Part shown: one piece after another, positions 1 to 6,632 of the stretch
Layout: the number at the start of each line of letters is the position of its first letter
Numbering within the stretch: the first letter of the stretch is position 1
DNA from: Methylovirgula sp.
Lineage (GTDB): Bacteria; Pseudomonadota; Alphaproteobacteria; Rhizobiales; Beijerinckiaceae
Reading direction: 5' to 3'
Assembly (NCBI GenBank): GCA_030038595.1
Contig: JASHSW010000026.1
Location: 1-8,452 of the forward strand
DNA: 8,452 nucleotides
Notes under the pieces: model-generated
The model's input: the letters and a program-made list of their open reading frames with translations, nothing else
What the model was told of the DNA's origin: nothing
Database searches by the model: none
Program-made: the position numbers and the translations under genes

Positions 1-14
1 CAAGCCAGTTTGAC

Positions 15-65
15 GGCTATGCCTGAAACCGGGCAAGAGACGGCTCGAACGGGCCGCGCATAGCC
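15..65. repeat. Inverted repeat upstream of ubiE
   Basis: GGCTATGC at 15-22 is repeated as its exact reverse complement, GCATAGCC, at 58-65. A shorter nested pair, CGGC at 41-44 and GCCG at 53-56, lies inside. Together they could fold as a stem with an inner hairpin in the leader of ubiE. No gene can be supported in positions 1-107. The region also holds a TTGACG at 10-15 that resembles a -35 box, but no convincing -10 follows at the right distance. The role is unknown: an operator, a leader structure, or the tail of an upstream terminator would all fit. Confidence 0.4.
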
Positions 66-107
66 ACCGCTGGCGGCGCGCGCTATGTTCGTGCCCGGAG
101 AAGGATC

Positions 108-875
108 ATGGGGCAGTCTTCATTCGGGAAGCACGCCGAGGAGGCGGAATTCGGCTTTGCCTCCGTTCCTTTGGCCGAAAAGCAAGGCCGCGTCGACCAG
201 GTCTTTCATAACGTTTCGGGGCGTTACGACCTCATGAACGACCTCATGTCCGGCGGCCTGCACCGGCTCTGGAAGGATCGGCTCGTTTCGCTGCTGCACG
301 TTCCGAAGACACGCGCCTTCGCGCTGATCGACGTTGCAGGCGGAACCGGCGACGTCGCACTGCGCGTCGCCGCGGCGGGCGGCGCGGAGACGCAGGTCAC
401 CGTTCTCGACATCAATCCCGACATGCTGGAGATCGGCCGCCGCCGCAGCGCGCGAAAGGGCTTTCCGCTCACCTTTGTCGAGGGCAACGCCGAGTCCCTG
501 CCCTTCCCGAGCGGTGCGTTCGACGCCTATACGATCGCCTTCGGCATCCGCAACGTGCCGCGTATCGAGGCGGCGCTCGAGGAAGCCTATCGCGTACTGC
601 GGCACGGCGGACGGTTTCTATGTCTCGAATTTTCGCAGGTCGACAGCGCCGCCTTCGACCGGCTCTATCGCGCCTATTCGTTTCGCGCCATTCCGGCGCT
701 CGGCCGCATCGTAACTGGCGATCCCGACGCCTATCGCTATCTCGTCGAGTCGATTCGCAAGTTCGTCTCCGCCGAAGCGCTCCGCGACAAGATCGAGGCG
801 GCCGGGTTCGTGCGCGCCTCGTTCTCGAAACTGAGCGGCGGGATCGTAGCGATCCATTCAGGCTGGAAGCTTTAG
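108..875 (+). CDS. ubiE: UbiE, ubiquinone/menaquinone biosynthesis C-methyltransferase
   Basis: This is a SAM-dependent C-methyltransferase of the quinone pathway. In ubiquinone-making bacteria it methylates 2-methoxy-6-polyprenyl-1,4-benzoquinol, and in others demethylmenaquinol. The 255-residue protein is close to the usual length of about 250. Family signature 1 is intact at residues 40-55 ([16 protein letters not shown]). The SAM-binding motif I is DVAGGTGD at 75-82, followed by the conserved AFGIRNV segment and a C-terminal HSGWKL end. Signature 2, at 162-176, reads [15 protein letters not shown], with Arg-His where most members have Lys-Pro. The ATG is preceded by GGAGAAGG at 97-104, a good ribosome-binding site. 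The gene leads a run in which ubiB starts 2 bp after its stop, so both quinone genes are probably co-transcribed. The surrounding ubiB makes a ubiquinone role more likely than a purely menaquinone one. Confidence 0.96.
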   Translation: MGQSSFGKHAEEAEFGFASVPLAEKQGRVDQVFHNVSGRYDLMNDLMSGGLHRLWKDRLVSLLHVPKTRAFALIDVAGGTGDVALRVAAAGGAETQVTVLDINPDMLEIGRRRSARKGFPLTFVEGNAESLPFPSGAFDAYTIAFGIRNVPRIEAALEEAYRVLRHGGRFLCLEFSQVDSAAFDRLYRAYSFRAIPALGRIVTGDPDAYRYLVESIRKFVSAEALRDKIEAAGFVRASFSKLSGGIVAIHSGWKL

Positions 876-877
876 GC

Positions 878-2440
878 GTGCGTTTCATCCTCGGGCATAT
901 GCTGCGCATCGGACGCGCCGGCTTCGTCCTCTCCCGCGCCGGGCTGTTCCGCGACATAGACATCGTCACGCTGCCGCTAACGGCGCGGCTGCCGTTCGGC
1001 GTGGCGAAGCTGATCGCCAAACGGCATAGCGAGAACCTCGACCTCCTGCCCGCCGCGATCAGCGAACTCGGTCCATCCTATGTGAAGCTCGGACAGTTTC
1101 TGGCGACGCGCCCCGACGTGGTCGGCCCCGAAGTGGCGCTGCGTCTCGAGCTTCTTCAGGACCACATGCCGCCGTTTTCGCGCGAGCTGGCGGTGAAAGC
1201 GATCGAAGCGGCCTTTCGGCGGCCAATCGATACTTTGTTCATCGGTTTCGGCGAACCGGTCGCCGCCGCTTCGATTGCCCAGGTGCATCGCGCCCGCGTC
1301 CGCGATGCGCGCGGCGAACGCGAGGTCGCGGTAAAGGTACTGCGCCCCGGCGTCGAGCGGCGTTTCCGCCGCGACCTCTCCGACATGTACTTCGCGGCGC
1401 GGCTCGCGGAGCGCTGGTTTCCGGATACCAAACGGCTGAAGCCGGTCGAAGTGGTCGATACGCTTGCCCGCACCGTGAAGATCGAGATGGACTTCCGGCT
1501 CGAAGCCGCGGCCGCTTCGGAATTCGCCGAGAACACGGCGGGGGAGAGCGACTTTCGCGTGCCGCGCGTCGATTGGGACCGCACCGAGCGGGAGGTTCTG
1601 ACGCTCGAATGGATCGACGCCATTGCCCTCTCCGATACCGCCGCGCTCGCCGCGGCCGGCCTCGATCTGCCGGCGCTTGCCCGCACGATCATCCAATCCT
1701 TCCTGCGCCACGCCGTGCGCGACGGCTTCTTTCACGCCGACATGCACCAGGGCAACTTGTTCGTCGATCGGCAAGGCCGGCTGATCGCGGTCGATTTCGG
1801 GATCATGGGAAGGCTCGGCATCAAGGAACGCCGCTTTCTCGCGGAGATCATCTACGGGTTCATCACGCGCAATTACCGTCGCGTCGCCGAAGTGCATTTC
1901 GAGGCGGGTTACGTGCCGCGCCGCTATAAGGTCGAAGATTTCGCGCAGGCGATCCGCGCCATCGGCGAACCGATCCATGCGCGCACGGCGGACCAGATCT
2001 CGATGGCGCGCGTTTTGACTCTGCTCTTCGAGATCACCGCACTCTTCGACATGAAGACCCGCACCGAGCTCGTGCTTCTGCAAAAGACCATGGTGGTGGT
2101 CGAAGGCGTCGCCCGCAGCCTCGATCCGAAGCTCGACATGTGGTCTACGGCCGAGCCCGTGGTACACGGCTGGATCGAAACGAACCTCGGACCGATCGGC
2201 AAAATCGAAGACACGGGCCGGGCGCTCGCCTCGCTCGGCCAGTTCGCGGCCAATCTTCCGGCGGCGTTGCTGCGCACCGAAAATATCGTCGCCCAGATCG
2301 AGCGCATGGCCGAAGAAGGATTCGAGCTTTCCGAGACGGCGATCGACAAGATCGGGGAAGCCGAGGCGCGCGGCGCGCGGCTCGGCCATTTCGCACTTTG
2401 GATTATCGTCGCTATAATGATCCTCTTCCTCTTGCATTGA
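878..2440 (+). CDS. ubiB: UbiB, ABC1/ADCK-type atypical kinase for ubiquinone biosynthesis
   Basis: UbiB is a membrane-associated atypical kinase/ATPase needed for ubiquinone synthesis. It is thought to help extract or deliver lipid intermediates rather than to catalyse a ring reaction. Family hallmarks are all visible: KLGQ at residues 70-73, the alanine-rich loop AAASIAQVH at 129-137, the ATP-site lysine in VAVKV (Lys153), DMHQGN at 288-293 and DFG at 306-308. The last 17 residues (about 504-520) form one hydrophobic helix that should anchor it in the inner membrane. I chose the GTG at 878, giving 520 residues, because GGAAG at 865-869 lies 8 bp upstream and the start sits 2 bp after the ubiE stop. 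An ATG at 899 (residue 8) is the alternative but has no clear ribosome-binding site. The frame stays open back to 620 inside ubiE, and that part is not real coding sequence. Confidence 0.95.
   Translation: MRFILGHMLRIGRAGFVLSRAGLFRDIDIVTLPLTARLPFGVAKLIAKRHSENLDLLPAAISELGPSYVKLGQFLATRPDVVGPEVALRLELLQDHMPPFSRELAVKAIEAAFRRPIDTLFIGFGEPVAAASIAQVHRARVRDARGEREVAVKVLRPGVERRFRRDLSDMYFAARLAERWFPDTKRLKPVEVVDTLARTVKIEMDFRLEAAAASEFAENTAGESDFRVPRVDWDRTEREVLTLEWIDAIALSDTAALAAAGLDLPALARTIIQSFLRHAVRDGFFHADMHQGNLFVDRQGRLIAVDFGIMGRLGIKERRFLAEIIYGFITRNYRRVAEVHFEAGYVPRRYKVEDFAQAIRAIGEPIHARTADQISMARVLTLLFEITALFDMKTRTELVLLQKTMVVVEGVARSLDPKLDMWSTAEPVVHGWIETNLGPIGKIEDTGRALASLGQFAANLPAALLRTENIVAQIERMAEEGFELSETAIDKIGEAEARGARLGHFALWIIVAIMILFLLH
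2390..2418 (+). promoter_or_regulatory. Possible internal promoter for coaBC
   Basis: A perfect TATAAT lies at 2413-2418, inside the last codons of ubiB. TTCGCA at 2390-2395 sits 17 bp upstream and matches the TTGACA consensus at 4 of 6 positions. Transcription would start near 2425, giving coaBC a leader of about 70 bases. The box uses an ATA isoleucine codon, which is rare in such GC-rich sequence. A chance match is possible because this stretch encodes a hydrophobic helix with T-rich codons. Confidence 0.3.
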
Positions 2441-2495
2441 GCCGCGGGCATTGCGGCGAAAGATCAGCGCGTCGACGTGGATCGGAGAACGAGGC

Positions 2496-3713
2496 GTGAA
2501 AGGTAAACGCATTCTCCTCGTCATCGGCGGCGGTATTGCCGCCTACAAGATTCTCGAGCTCATCCGCCGGTTGCGCGAGCAGGAGGCAAGCGTCCGCGCC
2601 GTCATGACCAGAGCGGCGAAAGAGTTCGTGACCCCGCTCTCCGTCGCAAGCCTCTCCGGCAACCAAATCTTCGACGATTTGTTTTCGCTTACCGACGAGA
2701 CGGAGATCGGGCATATCGAGCTTTCGCGCGACGCCGATCTTGTCGTGGTGGCGCCGGCGACGGCCGATCTTCTCGCCAAGCTGGCGCATGGACTCGCCGA
2801 CGATCTTGCCTCGACCCTGCTTCTTGCGACCGACAAGAAAATTCTTGTCGCACCGGCGATGAACGTGCGGATGTGGGAAAATCCGGTGACGCGGCGCAAC
2901 GTCGCTTCGCTGCGCCACGATGGTATTCTTTTCGTCGGCCCGGAGGTAGGCGATATGGCCTGCGGCGAATACGGGGCGGGTCGGATCAGCGAGCCCGCCG
3001 CGATTCTCGCGGCGATCGAAGACATCCTGCGAGGCGACACACGGGTCGCTCTGCACGGCGGACAGCTTGCCGGGCGCCGCGTGGTCGTAACCTCAGGCCC
3101 GACGCGCGAGCCGATCGATCCGCTGCGTTATCTCGGCAATTCTTCTTCCGGCAAGCAAGGACACGCCATCGCGGCGGCGGCGGCAAGGGCCGGTGCCGAG
3201 GTCGTGCTCGTGAGCGGTCCGGTTGCATTGCCGGATCCGCCGGGCGTCGCCACGCGCCACGTTACGACGGCAAGCGAAATGCTCGCCGCCGTTGAGGCGG
3301 CCCTGCCCGCCGATATGTTCGTCGCGGCGGCGGCGGTCGCGGATTGGCGCGTCGCCGAAGTCGCGGCGCAGAAGCTCAAGAAAGGTGCGCAGGCGCCGGT
3401 TCTTCGGCTCGTCGAAAACCCGGATATTCTTGCGCGCATCGCGCAAAATCCGGGGCGCCCGCGTCTCGTCGTCGGATTTGCGGCGGAGACCGAAAACCTG
3501 ATCGACAATGCGCGCGCGAAATTGACGGCCAAAGGCTGCGATGTGATCGTCGCCAATGAAGTCAGCGACGATGTCTTGGGGCAGGATGAGAACGAGGTGA
3601 CGATCGTCACGCGCGGCGGGACGGAAACCTGGCCGCGGATGCGCAAGGATCACGTGGCGTTGAAACTGGTCGCCTATCTCGCCAAGCTCCTGGAGGCGGA
3701 CCATGCGCGATGA
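2496..3713 (+). CDS. coaBC: CoaBC, bifunctional phosphopantothenoylcysteine synthetase/decarboxylase
   Basis: This cytoplasmic enzyme carries out two successive steps of coenzyme A synthesis. The CoaB half joins 4'-phosphopantothenate to cysteine using CTP, and the CoaC half decarboxylates the product with FMN. The CoaC domain comes first (about residues 1-185). It shows the FMN-binding start GGGIAAYK (11-18), the catalytic His73 in HIEL, PAMN at 120-123 and Cys156 in ACGEYGAGR. The CoaB domain follows (about 190-400), with [11 protein letters not shown], Asn215 in [15 protein letters not shown] and the KKG lysines at 295-296. The 405-residue length is normal. I chose the GTG at 2496 because GGAGA at 2484-2488 is 7 bp upstream and the protein then begins like its family. 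The frame extends to a TTG at 2451, but the 15 added residues resemble nothing in the family. The gene overlaps dut by 11 bp. The substrate cysteine could come from cysK, about 2 kb downstream. Confidence 0.96.
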   Translation: MKGKRILLVIGGGIAAYKILELIRRLREQEASVRAVMTRAAKEFVTPLSVASLSGNQIFDDLFSLTDETEIGHIELSRDADLVVVAPATADLLAKLAHGLADDLASTLLLATDKKILVAPAMNVRMWENPVTRRNVASLRHDGILFVGPEVGDMACGEYGAGRISEPAAILAAIEDILRGDTRVALHGGQLAGRRVVVTSGPTREPIDPLRYLGNSSSGKQGHAIAAAAARAGAEVVLVSGPVALPDPPGVATRHVTTASEMLAAVEAALPADMFVAAAAVADWRVAEVAAQKLKKGAQAPVLRLVENPDILARIAQNPGRPRLVVGFAAETENLIDNARAKLTAKGCDVIVANEVSDDVLGQDENEVTIVTRGGTETWPRMRKDHVALKLVAYLAKLLEADHAR

Positions 3714-4185
3714 GGCGTTGCCCGCCATTACCGTCCGCCAGTTGCCGCATGGCGAAGGTCTGCCTCTACCGACCTACCAGAGCGACGGCGCGGCGGGTGC
3801 CGATCTTTTCGCGGCGATTGCCGCCGACGCGAAAATCGTGATCGAACCCGGCGCCCGGTTGCTCGTGCCGACCGGCATCGCAGTGCAATTGCCGCACGGA
3901 TTCGAGGCGCAGATCCGGCCGCGTTCGGGGCTCGCGTTGCAATACGGGGTCACGGTGCTCAACGCGCCCGGGACCATCGATTGCGACTACCGCGGCGAAA
4001 TTGGCGTATTGCTCGTCAATTTCGGCGGCGAACCGTTCGAGGTCACGCGCGGCGCGCGCATCGCCCAGCTCGTGGTGGCGCGGGTGGCGCACGCCGGTTT
4101 TGTGCGCGTCCCCGTTCTCGACGAAACGCAGCGCGGCGCGGCCGGCTATGGATCGACGGACAGAATCTTGGAGAAGAAGGCATGA
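3703..4185 (+). CDS. dut: Deoxyuridine 5'-triphosphate nucleotidohydrolase (dUTPase)
   Basis: This enzyme hydrolyses dUTP to dUMP and pyrophosphate, which keeps uracil out of DNA and supplies dUMP for thymidylate synthesis. The 160-residue protein is a typical trimeric dUTPase. All five motifs are present: [10 protein letters not shown] (28-37), PRSGLAL (73-79), [14 protein letters not shown] (87-100, with the water-activating Asp93), RGARIAQLV (116-124) and RGAAGYGST (144-152). Motif 5 usually reads RGxGGFGST, so the Gly-to-Ala and Phe-to-Tyr changes at 147 and 149 are mild deviations in the flexible lid that covers the base. The ATG has GGAGG at 3692-3696 upstream and lies inside the end of coaBC. 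Its own stop overlaps the start of the next gene. The coaBC-dut pairing is common in proteobacteria and supports the call. Confidence 0.96.
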   Translation: MRDEALPAITVRQLPHGEGLPLPTYQSDGAAGADLFAAIAADAKIVIEPGARLLVPTGIAVQLPHGFEAQIRPRSGLALQYGVTVLNAPGTIDCDYRGEIGVLLVNFGGEPFEVTRGARIAQLVVARVAHAGFVRVPVLDETQRGAAGYGSTDRILEKKA

Positions 4186-4625
4186 TCCTTCTCTGCCGTC
4201 GCAGCATGCTGGCGCTCGCCGCCGTTGCCGACATCGCACTTCACGCGCGCCCGCAGCCGGTGGCGGCCAAAACGCTTGCCGGCCGCCTCGATCTGCCGCC
4301 ACGCCATCTTGAAACTCTGCTGCAGGCGCTGGTCCGCGCCGACATTTTGAAGGGGGTGCGCGGCCCGCGCGGCGGCTATGAGCTGGCACGCGAGCGCCGC
4401 CGCATTAGCGCCGCCGAAGTGGTCCGCGCGGTCATGAACGGCGATGGCGCAGGCGCCAAGTCGGAAGGCCGGTTCGTCGCCGACGTAATAAGCCCGATCG
4501 TCGAACGCGCCGCCGAGGCATTTCTCGGCGAACTCGAACTCGTGTCGATCGACGACATCTGCCGCCAGGCGGGCGAAAAGAAAATCTGCCTCGATGCGAC
4601 CGCGAAGCCAGATTTTACGATATAA
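4182..4625 (+). CDS. Rrf2-family transcriptional regulator
   Basis: This is a DNA-binding protein of the Rrf2/IscR/CymR family, 147 residues long. The winged helix-turn-helix spans about residues 10-70. The helix-turn-helix itself is near 27-50, and the family's [11 protein letters not shown] wing lies at 60-70. A helical tail follows, with a probable dimerisation helix around 98-120. The three cysteines that bind iron-sulfur in IscR and similar sensors are absent: the region after the wing (86-97) is Gly/Ala/Lys-rich with no cysteine. Cysteines occur only at 5, 127 and 136, so any sensing must work differently. The ATG overlaps the dut stop (ATGA) and has GGAGAAGAAGG at 4170-4180, so translation is probably coupled to dut. 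A start at 4206 is possible but less supported. Targets cannot be read from sequence. The peroxiredoxin and cysK just downstream are the obvious candidates. Confidence 0.88.
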   Translation: MILLCRRSMLALAAVADIALHARPQPVAAKTLAGRLDLPPRHLETLLQALVRADILKGVRGPRGGYELARERRRISAAEVVRAVMNGDGAGAKSEGRFVADVISPIVERAAEAFLGELELVSIDDICRQAGEKKICLDATAKPDFTI

Positions 4626-4648
4626 TTCCGTATAAAGTTCTAATAACC

Positions 4649-4677
4649 TTGAAGCTGATGGAAATAGGCATTATCTT
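4649..4677 (+). promoter_or_regulatory. Probable sigma-70-type promoter for the peroxiredoxin gene
   Basis: TTGAAG at 4649-4654 and TATCTT at 4672-4677 are separated by 17 bp, a good match to a housekeeping promoter. They lie in an AT-rich island: 4611-4700 has 30 G or C in 90 bases, against well over 60% in the neighbouring genes. Transcription would start near 4684 and give a leader of roughly 108 bases. The AT-rich words TATAAT (4621-4626) and TATAAA (4631-4636) lie just upstream and could act as an UP-element or a regulator site. Confidence 0.55.
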
Positions 4678-4705
4678 GGCCCATATAGGTTTTCTACCAA
4701 TTTGC

Positions 4706-4769
4706 CGTTCCGGCCTGGAAAAATCGGCACGGAACGCCGAAGTTCACCGCGGCGCGCCGCACGCGCCGC
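4706..4769 (+). promoter_or_regulatory. Structured leader of the peroxiredoxin mRNA
   Basis: Two stem-loops can be drawn in the leader. The first pairs CGTTCCG (4706-4712) with CGGAACG (4730-4736) around a 17-base loop. The second pairs GCGGCGCG (4749-4756) with CGCGCCGC (4762-4769) around the 5-base loop CCGCA, a perfect 8-bp GC stem. It is followed by CAGCGTTTTC and then by the ribosome-binding site AGGAGG at 4780-4785. The second stem resembles a weak intrinsic terminator or an mRNA-stabilising element. I recognise no known riboswitch. Confidence 0.45.
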
Positions 4770-4791
4770 CAGCGTTTTCAGGAGGTGGCAC

Positions 4792-5427
4792 ATGGCACTC
4801 CAACTTGGCGATATCGCTCCCGATTTCGAGGCGCAGACGACAAAGGGCCCGCTCAAATTCCACGACTACATCGATGGTTCTTGGGCTGTCCTGTTCTCGC
4901 ATCCGAAGAATTTCACGCCAGTCTGCACCACCGAACTCGGCTACACCGCGAAGCTGAAACCGGAGTTTGACAAACGCGGGGTGAAAGTCGTCGGGCTCAG
5001 CGTCGATGCGCTGAACGCCCACGACAAGTGGGCGCAGGACATCAAGGAGACGCAAGGCTACAGCCTCAACTTCCCCTTGATCGCCGACCCCGATCGCAAG
5101 ATCGCCAATCTTTACGGGATGATCCATCCCAACGCCAGCGACTCGCTCACGGTGCGTTCGGTGTTCGTCATCGGCCCCGATAAGAAGATCAAACTGACGC
5201 TGAACTATCCGGCGAGCACGGGCCGCAATTTCGATGAAATCCTGCGGGTCATCGATTCCCTGCAGCTCACCGCGAAACATCAGGTCGCAACGCCGGTTAA
5301 CTGGCATTACGGAGAGGACGTGATCATCGTTCCGGCCGTCACCGACGAGGATGCGAAGAAGAAGTATCCGGCCGGGTGGACCGCGCCGCGGCCTTATTTG
5401 CGCATCGTCGCGCAGCCGAGAGGATGA
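4792..5427 (+). CDS. Peroxiredoxin, 1-Cys Prx6-type
   Basis: This enzyme reduces hydrogen peroxide and organic peroxides with a single reactive cysteine. The thioredoxin-like core carries the active site SHPKNFTPVCTTELG at residues 36-50. It includes His37, Thr42 and the peroxidatic Cys45, and Arg122 in SLTVRSVF completes the site. Cys45 is the only cysteine in the 211 residues, so there is no resolving cysteine and an outside thiol must recycle it. The long C-terminal domain (about 160-211), ending in GWTAPRPYLR, is typical of Prx6-type enzymes and sets them apart from AhpC, which has a resolving cysteine near its C-terminus. The ATG at 4792 is fixed by the strong AGGAGG at 4780-4785. The frame extends upstream to 4702, but those residues do not belong to the family. 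The gene has its own promoter and leader and probably stands alone between the Rrf2 gene and cysK. Confidence 0.95.
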   Translation: MALQLGDIAPDFEAQTTKGPLKFHDYIDGSWAVLFSHPKNFTPVCTTELGYTAKLKPEFDKRGVKVVGLSVDALNAHDKWAQDIKETQGYSLNFPLIADPDRKIANLYGMIHPNASDSLTVRSVFVIGPDKKIKLTLNYPASTGRNFDEILRVIDSLQLTAKHQVATPVNWHYGEDVIIVPAVTDEDAKKKYPAGWTAPRPYLRIVAQPRG

Positions 5428-5431
5428 ACGC

Positions 5432-5464
5432 CGGCTTCGGCCGTGGCGGGGGCAAACTCCCGCC
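5432..5464 (+). terminator. Terminator-like tandem hairpins after the peroxiredoxin gene
   Basis: CGGC-TTCG-GCCG at 5432-5443 is a small hairpin with the stable UUCG tetraloop. Directly after it, GGCGGG (5445-5450) pairs with CCCGCC (5459-5464) around a short loop. No T-run follows, so this is not a canonical intrinsic terminator. It may still end transcription or protect the 3' end of the message. It lies 4 bp past the peroxiredoxin stop. Confidence 0.45.
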
Positions 5465-5515
5465 GCGCCGCATCGCTTCACGATGGGTTTACGAGTCTCT
5501 CGCGCATTTCGTTCG

Positions 5516-5540
5516 CGTCGCTTAAGATGCGTCCGCGACG
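5516..5540 (+). promoter_or_regulatory. Hairpin abutting the cysK ribosome-binding site
   Basis: CGTCGC at 5516-5521 pairs with GCGACG at 5535-5540 around a 13-base loop. The very next bases, 5541-5546, are AGGAGG, the ribosome-binding site of cysK. Such a stem could affect ribosome access, or it may be chance in GC-rich sequence. I could not find a convincing -35/-10 pair for cysK in 5465-5535. Confidence 0.3.
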
Positions 5541-5552
5541 AGGAGGAAGATC

Positions 5553-6542
5553 ATGCCGCAGCCCGCAGTGAAGGAAGCCGGCAGCCCGGCGCAAACGCCG
5601 GGGCGCGGGCGTATTTACGATTCGATCATCGATACGATCGGCGATACGCCTCTGGTGCGGCTGAAAAAGATCGCCGCCGAAAAAGGCGTAAAGGCCAACC
5701 TCCTGGCCAAACTCGAATTCTTCAACCCGATCGGCAGCGTGAAGGATCGTATCGGGGTGAGCATGATCGCCGCCATGGAGGCGGCCGGCAAGATCGCGCC
5801 CGGCCGCTCGGTGTTGATCGAGCCGACCTCCGGCAACACCGGCATCGCGCTCGCTTTCGTCGCCGCGGCGCGCGGCTATCGGCTGATTCTCGTCATGCCC
5901 GAATCGATGTCGATCGAGCGGCGCAAGATGCTCGCTTTGCTCGGCGCCGAACTGGTACTCACCCCCGCCCCGCTGGGCATGAAGGGCGCGATCACCAAGG
6001 CACAGGAACTGGCGAGCACCATTCCCGGCGCCGCCATCCCGCAGCAGTTCGACAACCCCGCCAATCCGGAGATCCATCGGCGCACCACTGCGGAAGAGAT
6101 CTGGAACGACACGCATGGCGAAATCGACGTGTTCGTCTCCGCCGTCGGCACCGGCGGGACGATTACCGGCGTGGCGCAAGTTTTGAAACCGCGCCGTCCG
6201 TCGCTGCGGATCGTCGCAGTCGAACCGGAGGATTCGGCGGTTCTTTCCGGCGGCCAGCCGGGACCGCACAAGATCCAAGGAATCGGGGCGGGTTTCATTC
6301 CCTCGATTCTCGATCGCAGCTTGATCGATGAGGTCGTAACTGTCGGCAATCAAACGGCTTTTGATACCGCCCGGCTGGTAGCCAGGATCGAGGGCATTCC
6401 GGTCGGCATTTCCTCGGGCGCCGCGGTCGCTGCGGCAGTCGAAGTCGGCCTGCGCCCGGAATTCGCCGGCAAGAACATCGTCCTCATCATCCCCTCTTTC
6501 GCCGAGCGCTACCTTTCGACCGCGCTCTTCGACGGGCTCTGA
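5553..6542 (+). CDS. cysK: CysK, O-acetylserine (thiol)-lyase (cysteine synthase A)
   Basis: This PLP enzyme makes cysteine from O-acetylserine and sulfide, the last step of sulfur assimilation. The 329-residue protein shows every landmark of the fold-type II family: IGDTPLVRL near the N-terminus, the PLP lysine Lys64 in NPIGSVKDR, the substrate loop TSGNTG (92-97), the phosphate-binding GTGGT (199-203), [13 protein letters not shown] (238-250), the pyridine-nitrogen serine in ISSGAA (286-291) and [10 protein letters not shown] near the end. The first 18 or so residues are a Pro/Gly-rich extension beyond the usual family start. The ATG has AGGAGG at 5541-5546, 6 bp upstream, so the start is firm. 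The protein contains no cysteine at all. CysK and CysM are hard to separate by eye, but the overall pattern favours CysK over CysM or cystathionine beta-synthase. The neighbouring Rrf2 gene may be its regulator. Confidence 0.95.
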   Translation: MPQPAVKEAGSPAQTPGRGRIYDSIIDTIGDTPLVRLKKIAAEKGVKANLLAKLEFFNPIGSVKDRIGVSMIAAMEAAGKIAPGRSVLIEPTSGNTGIALAFVAAARGYRLILVMPESMSIERRKMLALLGAELVLTPAPLGMKGAITKAQELASTIPGAAIPQQFDNPANPEIHRRTTAEEIWNDTHGEIDVFVSAVGTGGTITGVAQVLKPRRPSLRIVAVEPEDSAVLSGGQPGPHKIQGIGAGFIPSILDRSLIDEVVTVGNQTAFDTARLVARIEGIPVGISSGAAVAAAVEVGLRPEFAGKNIVLIIPSFAERYLSTALFDGL

Positions 6543-6601
6543 GCGAAGCTTGCGGATATCGGCAAAGCGCCGGCTTGACCGCTTCCGCCTCGAATGCCAG
6601 A

Positions 6602-6630
6602 CGGCTCGCTTTGGCCAAACAACCGAGCCG
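6602..6630 (+). promoter_or_regulatory. Hairpin at the start site of the PfkB kinase gene
   Basis: CGGCTCG at 6602-6608 pairs exactly with CGAGCCG at 6624-6630. The loop holds the 10-base palindrome TTTGGCCAAA (6610-6619). The stem ends 2 bases before the chosen ATG at 6633 and covers the place where a ribosome-binding site should lie; no good one is visible. This may be a translational control or a weak terminator for cysK, or the sequence may be coding if the kinase starts at 6594. Confidence 0.35.
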
Positions 6631-6632
6631 GC

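Noticed and set aside
19..63. Short ORF ATG...TAG of 14 codons starting like the MPE of MutM, which often lies beside ubiE
   Set aside because: It ends after 14 codons and, beyond the first three residues, does not match the MutM N-terminus. The minus strand also gives no MutM start.
15..70. tRNA-like arrangement: GGCTATG and CATAGCC could pair as an acceptor stem
   Set aside because: The span is only 51 bases, no T-arm or anticodon arm fits, and there is no CCA.
977..2524. 515-codon open frame on the minus strand opposite ubiB
   Set aside because: It mirrors the ubiB reading frame, has no recognisable domain and shows the same antisense composition.
4598..4626. TATAAT at 4621-4626 as the -10 of the peroxiredoxin promoter
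   Set aside because: The bases 17 bp upstream (GACCGC) do not resemble a -35, and the TTGAAG/TATCTT pair downstream is much better. It is kept only as a possible regulator or UP-element word.
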